A DNA stretch of 64,000 nt from an uncultured Bacteroidales bacterium. GTDB taxonomy: Bacteria; Bacteroidota; Bacteroidia; Bacteroidales; Bacteroidaceae. Numbering within the stretch: position 1 is the stretch's first letter; the number at the start of each line of letters is the position of its first letter. The position numbers and the translations under genes were made by a program. The notes under the pieces were generated by a model. It was not told where the DNA came from. It did not search any database and worked only from the letters and a program-made list of their open reading frames with translations. Location of the stretch: the NCBI GenBank assembly GCA_902801325.1, contig CADCHQ010000001.1, positions 310,001 to 374,000 of the forward strand, given 5' to 3'. Positions 7,093 to 16,070 of the stretch are shown piece after piece.

Positions 7093-8110
7093 ATATGCGA
7101 CATTGTTCTCTATCAATTTCCTCGGCAGAAAAATGTTCCTCCACAAAATTGTACGAATAATCAGCCAACTGCCTTCTCAAGCTCTCGCTATCCATCAACC
7201 TAATCAATTGATCTGCTAATCCCCGAGCATCTCCAAAGTCAAAGGTCAACGCATTCTTCCCCTCCTCAAGCACATCAGGTAAACCACCCACCGGAGTCGT
7301 CACCACGCAGATGTCATGTTCCCAGGCTTCAAGCACCACCATCGGGAAGCCCTCCTGATACGAACACATACAAAAGATGGAAGCCTCTTCAAAATAATTC
7401 TCTTTTTCCTTCCCCACTAGATATCCCGTAAACTGAACCGAATCCTGCAGTCCCATATCCTCTGCCATTCTTTTGAATCGTTCAACCTCTCCATTACCAA
7501 GAATAGCGACTCTCCACTCAGGATATTCCTCATGAATCATATCCCATGCCTTCAGCAACACATTGGGAGCCTTATTGTCATTCAGGAACCCAACCATAAT
7601 GATAAGTTTCTGCTTGCATCCCCAATCCGCCTTCTCCACATGTGTGCTTGGGTTATAAAGCACCGCAGTTGGGACCTTAACATCGGAGAAATTCTCATCA
7701 AACAAGGCCTTCCACTTTTTTGCCAGCAAAACAACCAAGTCCGAACGATTAAGACACCATTTGAAGAGTCCATTCTTCGTATGTTCAGCCAACTGATTCC
7801 CCATGTGGATATGCATGATTATCTTCTTCCTCCCAATCCTGGCCAGAAGGAATATGGGCAACTGTATAATCAGGCAAATCCTGTCAGGCACCGTATGGAA
7901 ATGTATAATGTCATAGCGCCAGATGATGCACAAGGCTATAAAATAAGATTTCAGCGCATACCACACCTTCCATGCGTAGTTGCGCTGAATCTGAGTTCCG
8001 AGCCAGCAACAATTAAACTCTTTCCACGCGGGCAGCGACTCCAGGGTCCGGATGACCGTCGCCACTCCTCCCCTGCTCTCCCTCGCAGAGCCCACCATCA
8101 TTACTTTCAT
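7076..8110 (-). CDS. Glycosyltransferase family 4
   Basis: A 344-residue GT4 protein. It begins MKVMMVGSARESRGGVATV, a donor-site Gly-rich loop typical of the family, and carries KLIIMVGFLNDNKAP and the signature EASIFCMCSYQEGFPMVVLEA. The ATG at 8110 is preferred to a TTG three codons upstream. Its 5' end overlaps the polymerase gene by 98 bp, far more than the 1-20 bp overlaps elsewhere in this operon. The role is glycan chain assembly; donor and linkage are unknown. Confidence 0.84.
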   Translation of the reverse strand: MKVMMVGSARESRGGVATVIRTLESLPAWKEFNCCWLGTQIQRNYAWKVWYALKSYFIALCIIWRYDIIHFHTVPDRICLIIQLPIFLLARIGRKKIIMHIHMGNQLAEHTKNGLFKWCLNRSDLVVLLAKKWKALFDENFSDVKVPTAVLYNPSTHVEKADWGCKQKLIIMVGFLNDNKAPNVLLKAWDMIHEEYPEWRVAILGNGEVERFKRMAEDMGLQDSVQFTGYLVGKEKENYFEEASIFCMCSYQEGFPMVVLEAWEHDICVVTTPVGGLPDVLEEGKNALTFDFGDARGLADQLIRLMDSESLRRQLADYSYNFVEEHFSAEEIDREQCRIYENLH

Positions 8111-9296
8111 GCTGAGCAATTTCTTTAGGTTGATATTTTAATGTTCCGATACATATTCCCAGTAACATAAAATATCCCATACCCTTACCCGACAAGTACG
8201 ATGTATCCGCCACACTTTCCAACGCCAAGCACATCATACACATCAGTGCCACCTTATAGTATCGGTCATCCATAATCATTTTCACACTCCTCCACCTTCG
8301 CATCCAAAAGAGGATGAAAAGGAGCACGCCTACAATGCCAAACTCAGCAAGGGTTGGATAGAAGGCGTCGGCAATAAAGCCTCTCATTTTAGGATTTAAC
8401 CCCCAGATCTCACTTAACCCATATTTATAATATAATGGAGAATAATGTACTGATGCTGCATTAGTCGCGAAAGTTCCAAGTCCACTTCCAAATGGGATAT
8501 TATCCTTAAATATAATAGTCATTGCTGTTTTATAAGTTGCTGGTCGAGCACGCATATCTTCAGTCCGTTCTTCATCAAATCCTTCCACATAATAGACATT
8601 AAATTTTTCCCATGTGAAATATAAAACAGCTAGAACTAGTAGGGCCAATTGTGTAATCCTTTTAAGAGATGTTATTTGCCGAATTTTACCCTTTAAGAAA
8701 TAAAAAATAGCCACAAAAACCACATACTCGCCAAAAAACTTCGATTTTCCAGTCAGTAAACCAAAAGTCACTATCGCTAATGTAATCCATGTATTTATTC
8801 TACTTTTTTTACTAGACAGGTAGTAAAACATTCCAAACATCAATGCCATCTGACCAATAACAGGACTATTTTCACGTTCAAAAGAAATCGATATTCCTCC
8901 TGAAAATAAACGATAAAAATATACCACATACACCATCAACATCATGAATAGTACCCATTTCTTTTGCTTTTTAGTAAACAATGGTGCCAATTGCCAAGTA
9001 CAATAAAAAATGAGATATGGTCGTACTTGTTGTTGGAAGTCTAGCAATGCCGCAGCGCTGGTATTGTTTTTTATTACATGAGCCCAGACCAAATAAAACA
9101 CCATAATTACAACATATAGGTACAATTCCTCTTTCGCAGTTTTATTACTCCACTTACGATATAACGCCCATGTAAAGACTACAAGTCCAAGTGTCAGGAA
9201 CTCATCTATATAATCGTTAACCTGATCATAGAATGCCAAACAAAAAGGGAAATATAGCATCCAAAACAATGTATAAAATTTATTAATAATACCCAT
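8013..9296 (-). CDS. O-antigen/capsule polymerase-like membrane protein (Wzy/ligase family)
   Basis: A 427-residue, very hydrophobic protein with about ten to twelve membrane segments and a large periplasmic loop near residues 230-300 containing IPFGSGLGTFATN. The GxGxGTF pattern is typical of O-antigen ligase/polymerase domain proteins. It probably polymerises repeat units at the periplasmic face. The last about 35 residues (after YQPKEIAQHESN) are Gly/Arg/Asp-rich and not membrane-like, and they are read from DNA that also codes the start of the next glycosyltransferase. The natural stop may have been lost. Confidence 0.75.
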   Translation of the reverse strand: MGIINKFYTLFWMLYFPFCLAFYDQVNDYIDEFLTLGLVVFTWALYRKWSNKTAKEELYLYVVIMVFYLVWAHVIKNNTSAAALLDFQQQVRPYLIFYCTWQLAPLFTKKQKKWVLFMMLMVYVVYFYRLFSGGISISFERENSPVIGQMALMFGMFYYLSSKKSRINTWITLAIVTFGLLTGKSKFFGEYVVFVAIFYFLKGKIRQITSLKRITQLALLVLAVLYFTWEKFNVYYVEGFDEERTEDMRARPATYKTAMTIIFKDNIPFGSGLGTFATNAASVHYSPLYYKYGLSEIWGLNPKMRGFIADAFYPTLAEFGIVGVLLFILFWMRRWRSVKMIMDDRYYKVALMCMMCLALESVADTSYLSGKGMGYFMLLGICIGTLKYQPKEIAQHESNDGGLCEGEQGRSGDGHPDPGVAARVERV

Positions 9297-9298
9297 CT

Positions 9299-9856
9299 TT
9301 ATTTATTATATAAAAGTTGCTCGTGGCTTTCTATTTCTTTTTCAGTAAATCTCCTCCTCAGTACTCTGGCTGGAACGCCGCCAGCAATACTATAGGGTGG
9401 AATTGGTTTTGTAACGACTGCCCCAGCCGCTATAACAGAACCTCGTCCAATAGTTACCCCCTTCAATATGGTAACATTAGCTCCACACCATACATCATCT
9501 TCAATTATCACTGGTTGATCATTCTCTGGTAACTTATCCACATTATCTACAATGTAGTTTCCCAACACATCTATCCGATGGTCACCAGTAATAATAGTTG
9601 GCCGTGGTCCAAAAACCACTTTCTTCCCAATTATCAAAGGCGCTTCGGTACAATAGAAAACACTCCCCTTGGGAATACTGGTATAGTCCCCAATTGAAAG
9701 GTTCCATAATCCTTTGAAATCACAATGTAAAGGACGCAAATAAACTCCTCTCCCACAATATTTCATGGCTCTCTTATAGAATATACATAATAACTTATCA
9801 ATAAGGAATAATGGGACAGCAACTATTCGAATTATTATTTCAAATATTCTTTTCAT
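9299..9856 (-). CDS. Hexapeptide-repeat (left-handed beta-helix) acetyltransferase
   Basis: A 185-residue protein with isoleucine-patch hexapeptide repeats from residue about 55 to 165 (VIIEDDVWCGANVTILKGV, IGRGSVIAAGAVV) and the closing IAGGVPARVLRRR typical of WcaF/CysE-like sugar O-acetyltransferases. It uses acetyl-CoA and probably acetylates a sugar of the glycan before polymerisation. A short hydrophobic stretch near residues 8-25 may hold it at the membrane. It ends 2 bp before the polymerase start and overlaps the upstream GT32 gene by 4 nt. Confidence 0.87.
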   Translation of the reverse strand: MKRIFEIIIRIVAVPLFLIDKLLCIFYKRAMKYCGRGVYLRPLHCDFKGLWNLSIGDYTSIPKGSVFYCTEAPLIIGKKVVFGPRPTIITGDHRIDVLGNYIVDNVDKLPENDQPVIIEDDVWCGANVTILKGVTIGRGSVIAAGAVVTKPIPPYSIAGGVPARVLRRRFTEKEIESHEQLLYNK

Positions 9857-10617
9857 TTCTCAAATGGTATTTGAAGCCACTGGTATTTATTTCTTGCCCA
9901 AGTCTTTTGTCCAACCTTATATATTCCCTTTAGTAAGTATCTGGGCAATCTCTCCTTTAAAGACTTACATCCCTTCTGTTCTTTTGCCCAAGAACCTGCA
10001 TAATTATGTGCACAAAAACTCTTCTTAGTTTTCTTAACCTCTATTTCATCACGTGAGTTAAAGAATCCCCCATCAAATACATATATCTTCTTAGGCTCCA
10101 TTACATAAGGACAACTCTGACTTAGCTTATAGAACTTATATTTTCTTTTGACTAAGACATGATGAAATCGTACAGGTAACTCCATCATATCAAAAGTGCC
10201 ATCAGCTTTTATGAACGATTTACCTTCATATTCATCTAAAATTTCTTTAATCCAAGGGCAACCTTTTTCTGCACCTATTATGGCAGCTTCAAATCCTCCT
10301 ATTTGGTCATGACCAATAAAATAAGGCAATGAAAGCAATTCATCAAAACTCTTATATACAAGAACATCTGAATCTAGGTAAATTCCACCATAGTTATATA
10401 GGGCATATAAGCGAATATAGTCTGCAGCAAAAGCATATTTCTTCGCCTCAAAAGCTTGTTTAGTCCACAACGTTGAATTAATTTCAAAACGTTTTGTGTC
10501 CCATAGCCAAACTTCATAATTTGGAAGATGCGTTTTCCATGTATTTAAACACTCTTGTATTTCAGGAGGATATGGATCCCCAGATAACCAACATAGGTGG
10601 ATGATTTTCGGTATCAT
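9853..10617 (-). CDS. Glycosyltransferase family 32 (DXD sugar-binding type)
   Basis: A 254-residue GT32-like protein. It begins MIPKIIHLCWLSGDPYP, the characteristic start of the family. AADYIRLYALYNYGGIYLDSDV near residues 83-104 contains the DxD metal/nucleotide-sugar motif (DSD). GT32 enzymes transfer mannose, galactose or GalNAc in capsule and LPS synthesis. It sits in the operon with a 4-nt overlap to the next gene and 3 bp to the previous one. Confidence 0.88.
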   Translation of the reverse strand: MIPKIIHLCWLSGDPYPPEIQECLNTWKTHLPNYEVWLWDTKRFEINSTLWTKQAFEAKKYAFAADYIRLYALYNYGGIYLDSDVLVYKSFDELLSLPYFIGHDQIGGFEAAIIGAEKGCPWIKEILDEYEGKSFIKADGTFDMMELPVRFHHVLVKRKYKFYKLSQSCPYVMEPKKIYVFDGGFFNSRDEIEVKKTKKSFCAHNYAGSWAKEQKGCKSLKERLPRYLLKGIYKVGQKTWARNKYQWLQIPFEK

Positions 10618-10620
10618 ATC

Positions 10621-11556
10621 TTAAACCCTATAATTATTATTTCTTAAGTAGTTCATAATCTCTTTTATACGCACCGACCAATCTGCTTTCGCAAGTGCAA
10701 CTTGACGATTCTTATCAACCAAGTCCTGAAAATCTCCTATATGCTGCAGAATATCCTGAATCTGTCCATTGGGATTATTCTTATCTAAGTTGATTACTGG
10801 GTCATAGCCTATCAACTCTATTAGCTCTCGAGGCGCACGCCCCACCATGACAATGCGAGAAAGCATATTCTCCCAATAGCGCTGAGTCAGAGTCTCAACA
10901 TTTCCTGCAATCTCTGGATTTGTGTCACATCGCGGCAAGGCCAGCGTGATTTTGGTATCTCCCAATGCTTGGAAGAGTTCCTCGTCTGAGAATATAAACT
11001 TTCCATTCACTTTGGTACAAACATGATGAACGCTTTCTGGAAGAGCCACCTTGAAGACAGCCTCATTTGAGCGACCGAATTCCAAGAAATCAATACTACG
11101 TTCTGTCAAAGATTTGCCTTCTGTATATTTATGAATGTCAATCCCCTCTGTAATAGTCAAAATCTTCATCTTCGGAAAACGCTTTTGAATGCGTTCTGCA
11201 TTCTGACGAGATGTAAAAATAGCTGTCTTTACTTGATGTTTCTTTAACCACGTACTCATTCTGTTGTCCAAACACGGCCAACAATCCCAGACAAGAGGCA
11301 CAATTTCATATCGGGCATAGTCTGGAAACGAATCCAATTTCCGAGTTATTGGTTCTATAAAACGTAGTCTGGCCTCTTTTTCGCTTTTGGGGAATAGGGG
11401 CAGTTCATGTTTATAGGCCCATCCCTTCAGTCGTCCCCAGGGATAACGGGATGGTGCAGTCTCACCTCCCATTTTCTTCCAGGCATCATATGCTCCTTTT
11501 TTAAAGTTTATTATACCTTTATGCACCAAAGGTTCTACAGCGACAACCTGTTTCAT
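10621..11556 (-). CDS. Glycosyltransferase-like protein of a glycan locus
   Basis: A 311-residue soluble protein. I do not recognise a precise family. The segment KTAIFTSRQNAERIQKRFP followed by MKILTITEGID, and later RYWENMLSRIVMVGRAP, resemble the donor-binding half of GT-B enzymes. A VPLVWDCWP motif stands at residues 86-94. The position between GT32 and a GT-A enzyme, with ATGA coupling to the upstream gene, supports a role in glycan assembly. Confidence in the class is moderate; the reaction is unknown. Confidence 0.55.
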   Translation of the reverse strand: MKQVVAVEPLVHKGIINFKKGAYDAWKKMGGETAPSRYPWGRLKGWAYKHELPLFPKSEKEARLRFIEPITRKLDSFPDYARYEIVPLVWDCWPCLDNRMSTWLKKHQVKTAIFTSRQNAERIQKRFPKMKILTITEGIDIHKYTEGKSLTERSIDFLEFGRSNEAVFKVALPESVHHVCTKVNGKFIFSDEELFQALGDTKITLALPRCDTNPEIAGNVETLTQRYWENMLSRIVMVGRAPRELIELIGYDPVINLDKNNPNGQIQDILQHIGDFQDLVDKNRQVALAKADWSVRIKEIMNYLRNNNYRV

Positions 11557-12620
11557 CGTTTCAACATCCTTTTTGCTTTTGCAAATGCTCGAACGGCATA
11601 ATCATAAGGGAGAGTGGCATAAATATAGGTCTTGGCCGCCCATATCCCCACATGTTCCATCAGCCATAGTAACAGGTGTGTTTTTCTCATTTGCGATGGA
11701 GAGCGATAGTCAAAGTCATTCAATCTTCGTCTGTTTTCTTCAAGATATGTGCCATCATTCAACCTTATCTCAAAACTAGCAGACTCATCAATGGGTTGTT
11801 CGGCATAGTTGTATGTGCAAGCAGTTCTCCCATCCAATTGAACAATATCCTGACAATACAGCCCACTGCCATCAAAACCGTGATTCTGAACTTTAGAGAT
11901 TATTGGAGAGACAAAATATTTTCCATCGACAGCCAAATAAGCCCTCATACCGATATCCGTGCATTTGGACATGAGCCCTGCACGCGAAGGCAATAATGCC
12001 GCTCGGATGTACTCTTTCAGGCACGCATCTATCATTCGGAGATACCTCTTGCTCCTTATAACCTCTGTTAATTTCTGTAGCATCCCACCTGAATATATGT
12101 ACGGCCTGTAGTCGTCACTCTTCTTTCTCCATGTACCACGCCCCCATGTGGAAGCATTAAAGTCTTGGCGCATACAAGAAGCATCCTTTGATGCCTTCCA
12201 ATCCACGGGGTAGGAATAACCTGTCACGCATACCACGTTGGGGTCATCTTCAAATGCTTCCAAACATTTATCCATGTATTCGATGAAATTCGGAGATACT
12301 TCCAAATCATCCTCTAAACTGATACATCGGTCATAACCTTGATTGTAGATACGATGAATAAGGTCTGCTGAATTATTAAATGCCCCATAGTTCTCTGTTC
12401 TCTTGATTACATGAAATGCTGAAAAAACAGAAAAATCCCCTGTACCTACGTAATCACAGATTTCTTGCCACCCTCTACGATATTTCTCGTTTGGGGGATA
12501 GTCTAAACCCACAAAGACTTCAGTATATTTCGCCCATGAGTTCTGTTTAAGGCTTTCTATGAGTCGAATGAAATGATTAGACCTACATAAAGTAGGAATT
12601 CTAATGGGGGCGTATTTCAT
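11553..12620 (-). CDS. GT-A fold glycosyltransferase (paralogue of the gene at 15148)
   Basis: A 355-residue protein beginning MKYAPIRIPTLCRSNHF. Residues about 88-105 (YDRCISLEDDLEVSP) hold the acidic EDD-x-V/L motif of GT-A enzymes, and WGRGTW precedes a region similar to the gene at 15148. The two share start (xxAPIxxxTxxRxxH), the EDDL motif, the FxxYMxxxLE segment and an NHGFDGSG/GIDGSGTH signature. They resemble the GNT-I-like group of bacterial capsule transferases. The start at 12620 is chosen over an ATG 27 codons upstream because it aligns with the paralogue. Confidence 0.72.
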   Translation of the reverse strand: MKYAPIRIPTLCRSNHFIRLIESLKQNSWAKYTEVFVGLDYPPNEKYRRGWQEICDYVGTGDFSVFSAFHVIKRTENYGAFNNSADLIHRIYNQGYDRCISLEDDLEVSPNFIEYMDKCLEAFEDDPNVVCVTGYSYPVDWKASKDASCMRQDFNASTWGRGTWRKKSDDYRPYIYSGGMLQKLTEVIRSKRYLRMIDACLKEYIRAALLPSRAGLMSKCTDIGMRAYLAVDGKYFVSPIISKVQNHGFDGSGLYCQDIVQLDGRTACTYNYAEQPIDESASFEIRLNDGTYLEENRRRLNDFDYRSPSQMRKTHLLLWLMEHVGIWAAKTYIYATLPYDYAVRAFAKAKRMLKR

Positions 12621-12701
12621 GTTGATGTGTTTAAATATTGAATTACCCTGCATGGGTTCTCTGCAGAATATCGCGATGTCAATTCCTTTAGGACAATGCA
12701 T

Positions 12702-12842
12702 CTATATGGTTTTGTAATTGTCATAATTAGCGTTAACGTTTTCATTTACATTGTTGACCCAGACCTCATATGCCTGAGTTTTAAACGTTATCCCACCCTC
12801 ATGCTTGTAAGGGACAACGGCTTTAATTATTATCCCTATCTA
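12702..12842 (-). pseudogene. Possible 3' remnant of a lost glycan gene
   Basis: Between two glycosyltransferase genes, the minus strand has about 45 codons free of stops with natural amino-acid usage (IKAVVPYKHEGGITF, then AYEVWVNNVNEN) and a TAG stop at 12704-12702. No start codon is available, because a TAG in the same frame lies just upstream. I read it as the tail of a deleted gene; it could also be chance. Confidence 0.3.
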
Positions 12843-14088
12843 TGCCGATTTGGTATGTTCCTAAAAGTTTTTTAACAATCTTATCCTTATCATGCCTTAC
12901 TATTGCCTGCTTCTTGGCAATGTTACCTATTTGCACATTCAATTCAATGTTTAAACTGAGTCCTTGGATATAATAAGCTCCCATATAAGGATCGGTTGCA
13001 GGGAACAAAAGGCCTGTTTTTTTGTGTTCAACCATAGATGGAGTTCCTCCAACATTTGTCGCAACAACAGGAATCCCGAGAATTTGTGCTTCAGCCACGC
13101 TATTAGGGCTATTTTCTATGTACGATGGGTGAACATAGAGCGTAGTGTTAAGCAATGCATCCCGAAGTTTTCGTGCTGAAGCCACACCACGGAGATTAAC
13201 ATTTACCTCATTGTGCCTTATCCTAGTATGCTTTTCCCAAAACTTTGGAGATACATTTCCATACACATCCCAGTCAAACTCCATTCCCAACTCATTTTTT
13301 AGAATATTGGCAATCTTCAAAATCAAATCAAAACCTTTATATAGAGGTTGAGATATTATGGTCATGATTGTCGTTCGTATTGGAATTGTTCTCTCTGTAG
13401 CTTCATAAAAAACAGGACGTAAAATTTCTCCTCCATGATGGTACTGTGCTTGCGGCGCTAACAATTGCATTGCTGCCTTATCCCATTCTGTTCGTCCTAT
13501 CACATGGGAGACGGCCTTCAATATCTCTTTCTCTCGATGGCAACTGCGCCTCCAATATACCAACTCCTGAAAATTTGCATAAGCCTTCTTAAAACTCCTA
13601 TCCTTCCAAATATACTGCCAGTACGATACTCCTGGTGGTAGAAATATATATATAGAAAGAGAGAGAAGTCCTTGTAAATGGAGAACAACAGGAAACCCTT
13701 TGGCTGCAATAGCAGACAGCCCTACATATAGTTCTGATCCAAAAACTTCTATTACATCGGGTTTGAAATCATGAATAACTTTTTTAAACCTATTAATATA
13801 ATAAGGCCAAAGTATCTCGTCACGCTTTACATCTTTATAGTAAATAAGATCCAGGAACTTATCTTTTACATATTTTTGATGATGCGGAACAGGGTAATAA
13901 ACGACTCCTTCCTGTTCCACCTTTTCAGGCTGGCCATTGCCACAGAAGCATATTCCCAATTCTATGTCCTTTCTATTGGAAAATTCGTTCTGCAGAGAAG
14001 ACATCCAGCCCCCCCCATTATAACCTTTCTGAGCAACTTGAGGGTACTTATATTTCGCTGAATTTGTTGAGAACCAAAGGACACGCAT
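12823..14088 (-). CDS. Glycosyltransferase family 4
   Basis: A 421-residue GT-B protein. It begins MRVLWFSTNSAKYKYPQV and has an N-terminal domain with GYNGGGWMSSL near residues 23-33. The C-terminal donor half has TIMTIISQPLYKGFDLI and LYVHPSYIENSPNSVAEA, the GT4 signature with ENSPN in place of EGxP, as in many capsule enzymes. The ATG overlaps the following acyltransferase stop by one base. The substrate is unknown. Confidence 0.86.
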   Translation of the reverse strand: MRVLWFSTNSAKYKYPQVAQKGYNGGGWMSSLQNEFSNRKDIELGICFCGNGQPEKVEQEGVVYYPVPHHQKYVKDKFLDLIYYKDVKRDEILWPYYINRFKKVIHDFKPDVIEVFGSELYVGLSAIAAKGFPVVLHLQGLLSLSIYIFLPPGVSYWQYIWKDRSFKKAYANFQELVYWRRSCHREKEILKAVSHVIGRTEWDKAAMQLLAPQAQYHHGGEILRPVFYEATERTIPIRTTIMTIISQPLYKGFDLILKIANILKNELGMEFDWDVYGNVSPKFWEKHTRIRHNEVNVNLRGVASARKLRDALLNTTLYVHPSYIENSPNSVAEAQILGIPVVATNVGGTPSMVEHKKTGLLFPATDPYMGAYYIQGLSLNIELNVQIGNIAKKQAIVRHDKDKIVKKLLGTYQIGIDRDNN

Positions 14089-15137
14089 TATATTTTATTT
14101 AGAATTTTCAATGATACAAAGCGTAAGATAGAAGCGGCAAGCATTACCGCACAAATATATACACTTGCCGTTAGAAGCACGTATTTCTCAAAATGTAAAT
14201 TATATCTCCCAATAATAATGAAAAAAACTGAGGCTACAAAATAATGGATAAAATACATGTACATGCTTATGTCTCCAAAACGACGCCAAAAATTATGATA
14301 AAAAACCTTTTGTAATAATGAATCTTTTATGATACATGATGACAAAATTAGAGGAATAAAAAAAAGTAATAGATAATCATAATTCCCATTTGCACTTACA
14401 ATAAGCACTATTCCTAACAAGGAAATTGCCGCACTAAGCCCAATAAACTTTTTATATTTTCGAAATAGGAATTCCTTACGATTTAGTACATAAGCGAGAA
14501 GAATTCCGATACCCATCTCAGAAACTCCTCTTACACATCTAGAATAAAACCCGGGAATATGCGTAGAATTTGCAAAAGAATGCGTTCCATTCTGTAATAA
14601 ATAACTAATCCCCCAAAAAGAAATAGCTGGAATAATTATTGATATTGCAAAATGATTGTAGTTCCTTAATAAAGAGTATAAAAATGCGCCTGCGAGCAGT
14701 AGTATGCTTATAAACCAAATTGGACCATTAATATCATATATTTCTGTGAGTCCTAAACCTTGACAGAAGAAAACTTCATGTACATGTGTAAAGTACTTAT
14801 TTAAAATTCCATCAGGAGAAAAATCAGAAATATACAAGTATTGTTTTCTGTCCAATAAAATTAACAAAAATATAGAAATAAGAAGTGGCGGGTAAAATCT
14901 TTTTATTTTGTTTAACGTAAAATCTATTGTTCCTAAATCTGGGTGGCTAATATATGATATATATAAAAAAAATCCTGATAAAATAAAAAAGAACTCGACT
15001 CCGATATAACCATTATGTATAAATGTTGCAATGCTTCTAAAATGCCACAAGCATATAATGCAAGTAAAGAAAAAACGCATTGTTTCAATGGCGTTGTTCT
15101 TTTGATGGCAATAATTAACATTTGATTCAATTGTCAT
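14088..15137 (-). CDS. Acyltransferase 3 family membrane protein (distal module)
   Basis: A 349-residue integral membrane protein with about ten helices. The family markers are the N-terminal ETMRFFFTCIICLWHFRS (the His near residue 33 fits the catalytic H of OafA-like enzymes) and GVEFFFILSGFFLYI. It probably O-acetylates the glycan using a cytoplasmic acyl donor. The region is strongly AT-rich, unlike the core genes, which suggests transfer. The start may be 15137 or eight codons earlier at 15161. Confidence 0.83.
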   Translation of the reverse strand: MTIESNVNYCHQKNNAIETMRFFFTCIICLWHFRSIATFIHNGYIGVEFFFILSGFFLYISYISHPDLGTIDFTLNKIKRFYPPLLISIFLLILLDRKQYLYISDFSPDGILNKYFTHVHEVFFCQGLGLTEIYDINGPIWFISILLLAGAFLYSLLRNYNHFAISIIIPAISFWGISYLLQNGTHSFANSTHIPGFYSRCVRGVSEMGIGILLAYVLNRKEFLFRKYKKFIGLSAAISLLGIVLIVSANGNYDYLLLFFIPLILSSCIIKDSLLQKVFYHNFWRRFGDISMYMYFIHYFVASVFFIIIGRYNLHFEKYVLLTASVYICAVMLAASILRFVSLKILNKI

Positions 15138-15147
15138 TCTGGTAAAC

Positions 15148-16068
15148 CTATTTATAATCAATACCTATTAAACGCCTAACAAAAGACTTAAACTCATCGT
15201 AATACCATTGTATGCTAATAGTCTGCCCCTGCCTATAAAACCTAGCGAAAGCTTCAAACATCTTTTTGTCCTCGACTACACTAATATCTAATACAGGAAT
15301 ACTCGTCTTTGACAAAACCATGTTAGCAAATTTATAATTTCCTCGGCCACAATGTGTCCCTGATCCATCTATTCCAGTTTGTATCGCCATTGAGCGACCT
15401 GGGAAAAGGATTAATTTGTTAGCCAAAAAAGAGGACGCGTAGAATCTGACCGCCCATGAGTCAATAAGTCCTACTTTCTGACAATAAAGCATCCCATAGA
15501 AATTACTCGAGTTTTTAATATTGAAACTCTTTTTCTTCCAACGAATCTTCTTCAAAAGGGTTCGCGCATCCGGATTAAACAAGTCCCATCCACGTTTCCA
15601 TGTTGCCCACCCCCAGCATGCAAAATAGCGAAGGAAGAAAGTTTCTGGTGCTTCACAACCTACTGGGTTGAGAAATGCGGAAATTGCAGAAACCCTATCA
15701 TTGTCTGCATATTTTTCCAAAGCTTCATTCATGTATTGCAGGAAAAAGGGAGATAAAATAAGGTCATCTTCTACAACAATAACTCGGCCATATTGGTTGA
15801 CTACTTCTGTGATTCCGGCAATCAAACTATTTGACAATCCTTGATTATTCTCATGCTCGACAATATGAATCGATTTGAAACCTGTAATAGAACGAATATA
15901 TCTACGGTTTTCTTCTACGGCTTCACGTTTAGTTTCTGTCTTGGGACCATCCGAAAAGATAAAAAGATCAGACTGGGCAGATTCTTTATTATTCAAAAGG
16001 GATTTAATTGCCGACCGTGTATGATCTGCACGTGAATATGTAAATAATGCGATGGGGGCGAATTGCAT
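15148..16068 (-). CDS. GT-A fold glycosyltransferase (GNT-I-like group)
   Basis: A 306-residue enzyme. MQFAPIALFTYSRADHT is a typical start, GRVIVVEDDLILSP holds the EDD metal/nucleotide site near residues 95-100, and FACWGWATWKRGW and GIDGSGTHCG are conserved in this capsule transferase group. It is a paralogue of the gene at 11553. It lies 2 bp after the upstream transferase. Donor and acceptor are unknown. Confidence 0.8.
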   Translation of the reverse strand: MQFAPIALFTYSRADHTRSAIKSLLNNKESAQSDLFIFSDGPKTETKREAVEENRRYIRSITGFKSIHIVEHENNQGLSNSLIAGITEVVNQYGRVIVVEDDLILSPFFLQYMNEALEKYADNDRVSAISAFLNPVGCEAPETFFLRYFACWGWATWKRGWDLFNPDARTLLKKIRWKKKSFNIKNSSNFYGMLYCQKVGLIDSWAVRFYASSFLANKLILFPGRSMAIQTGIDGSGTHCGRGNYKFANMVLSKTSIPVLDISVVEDKKMFEAFARFYRQGQTISIQWYYDEFKSFVRRLIGIDYK

Positions 16069-16070
16069 GA

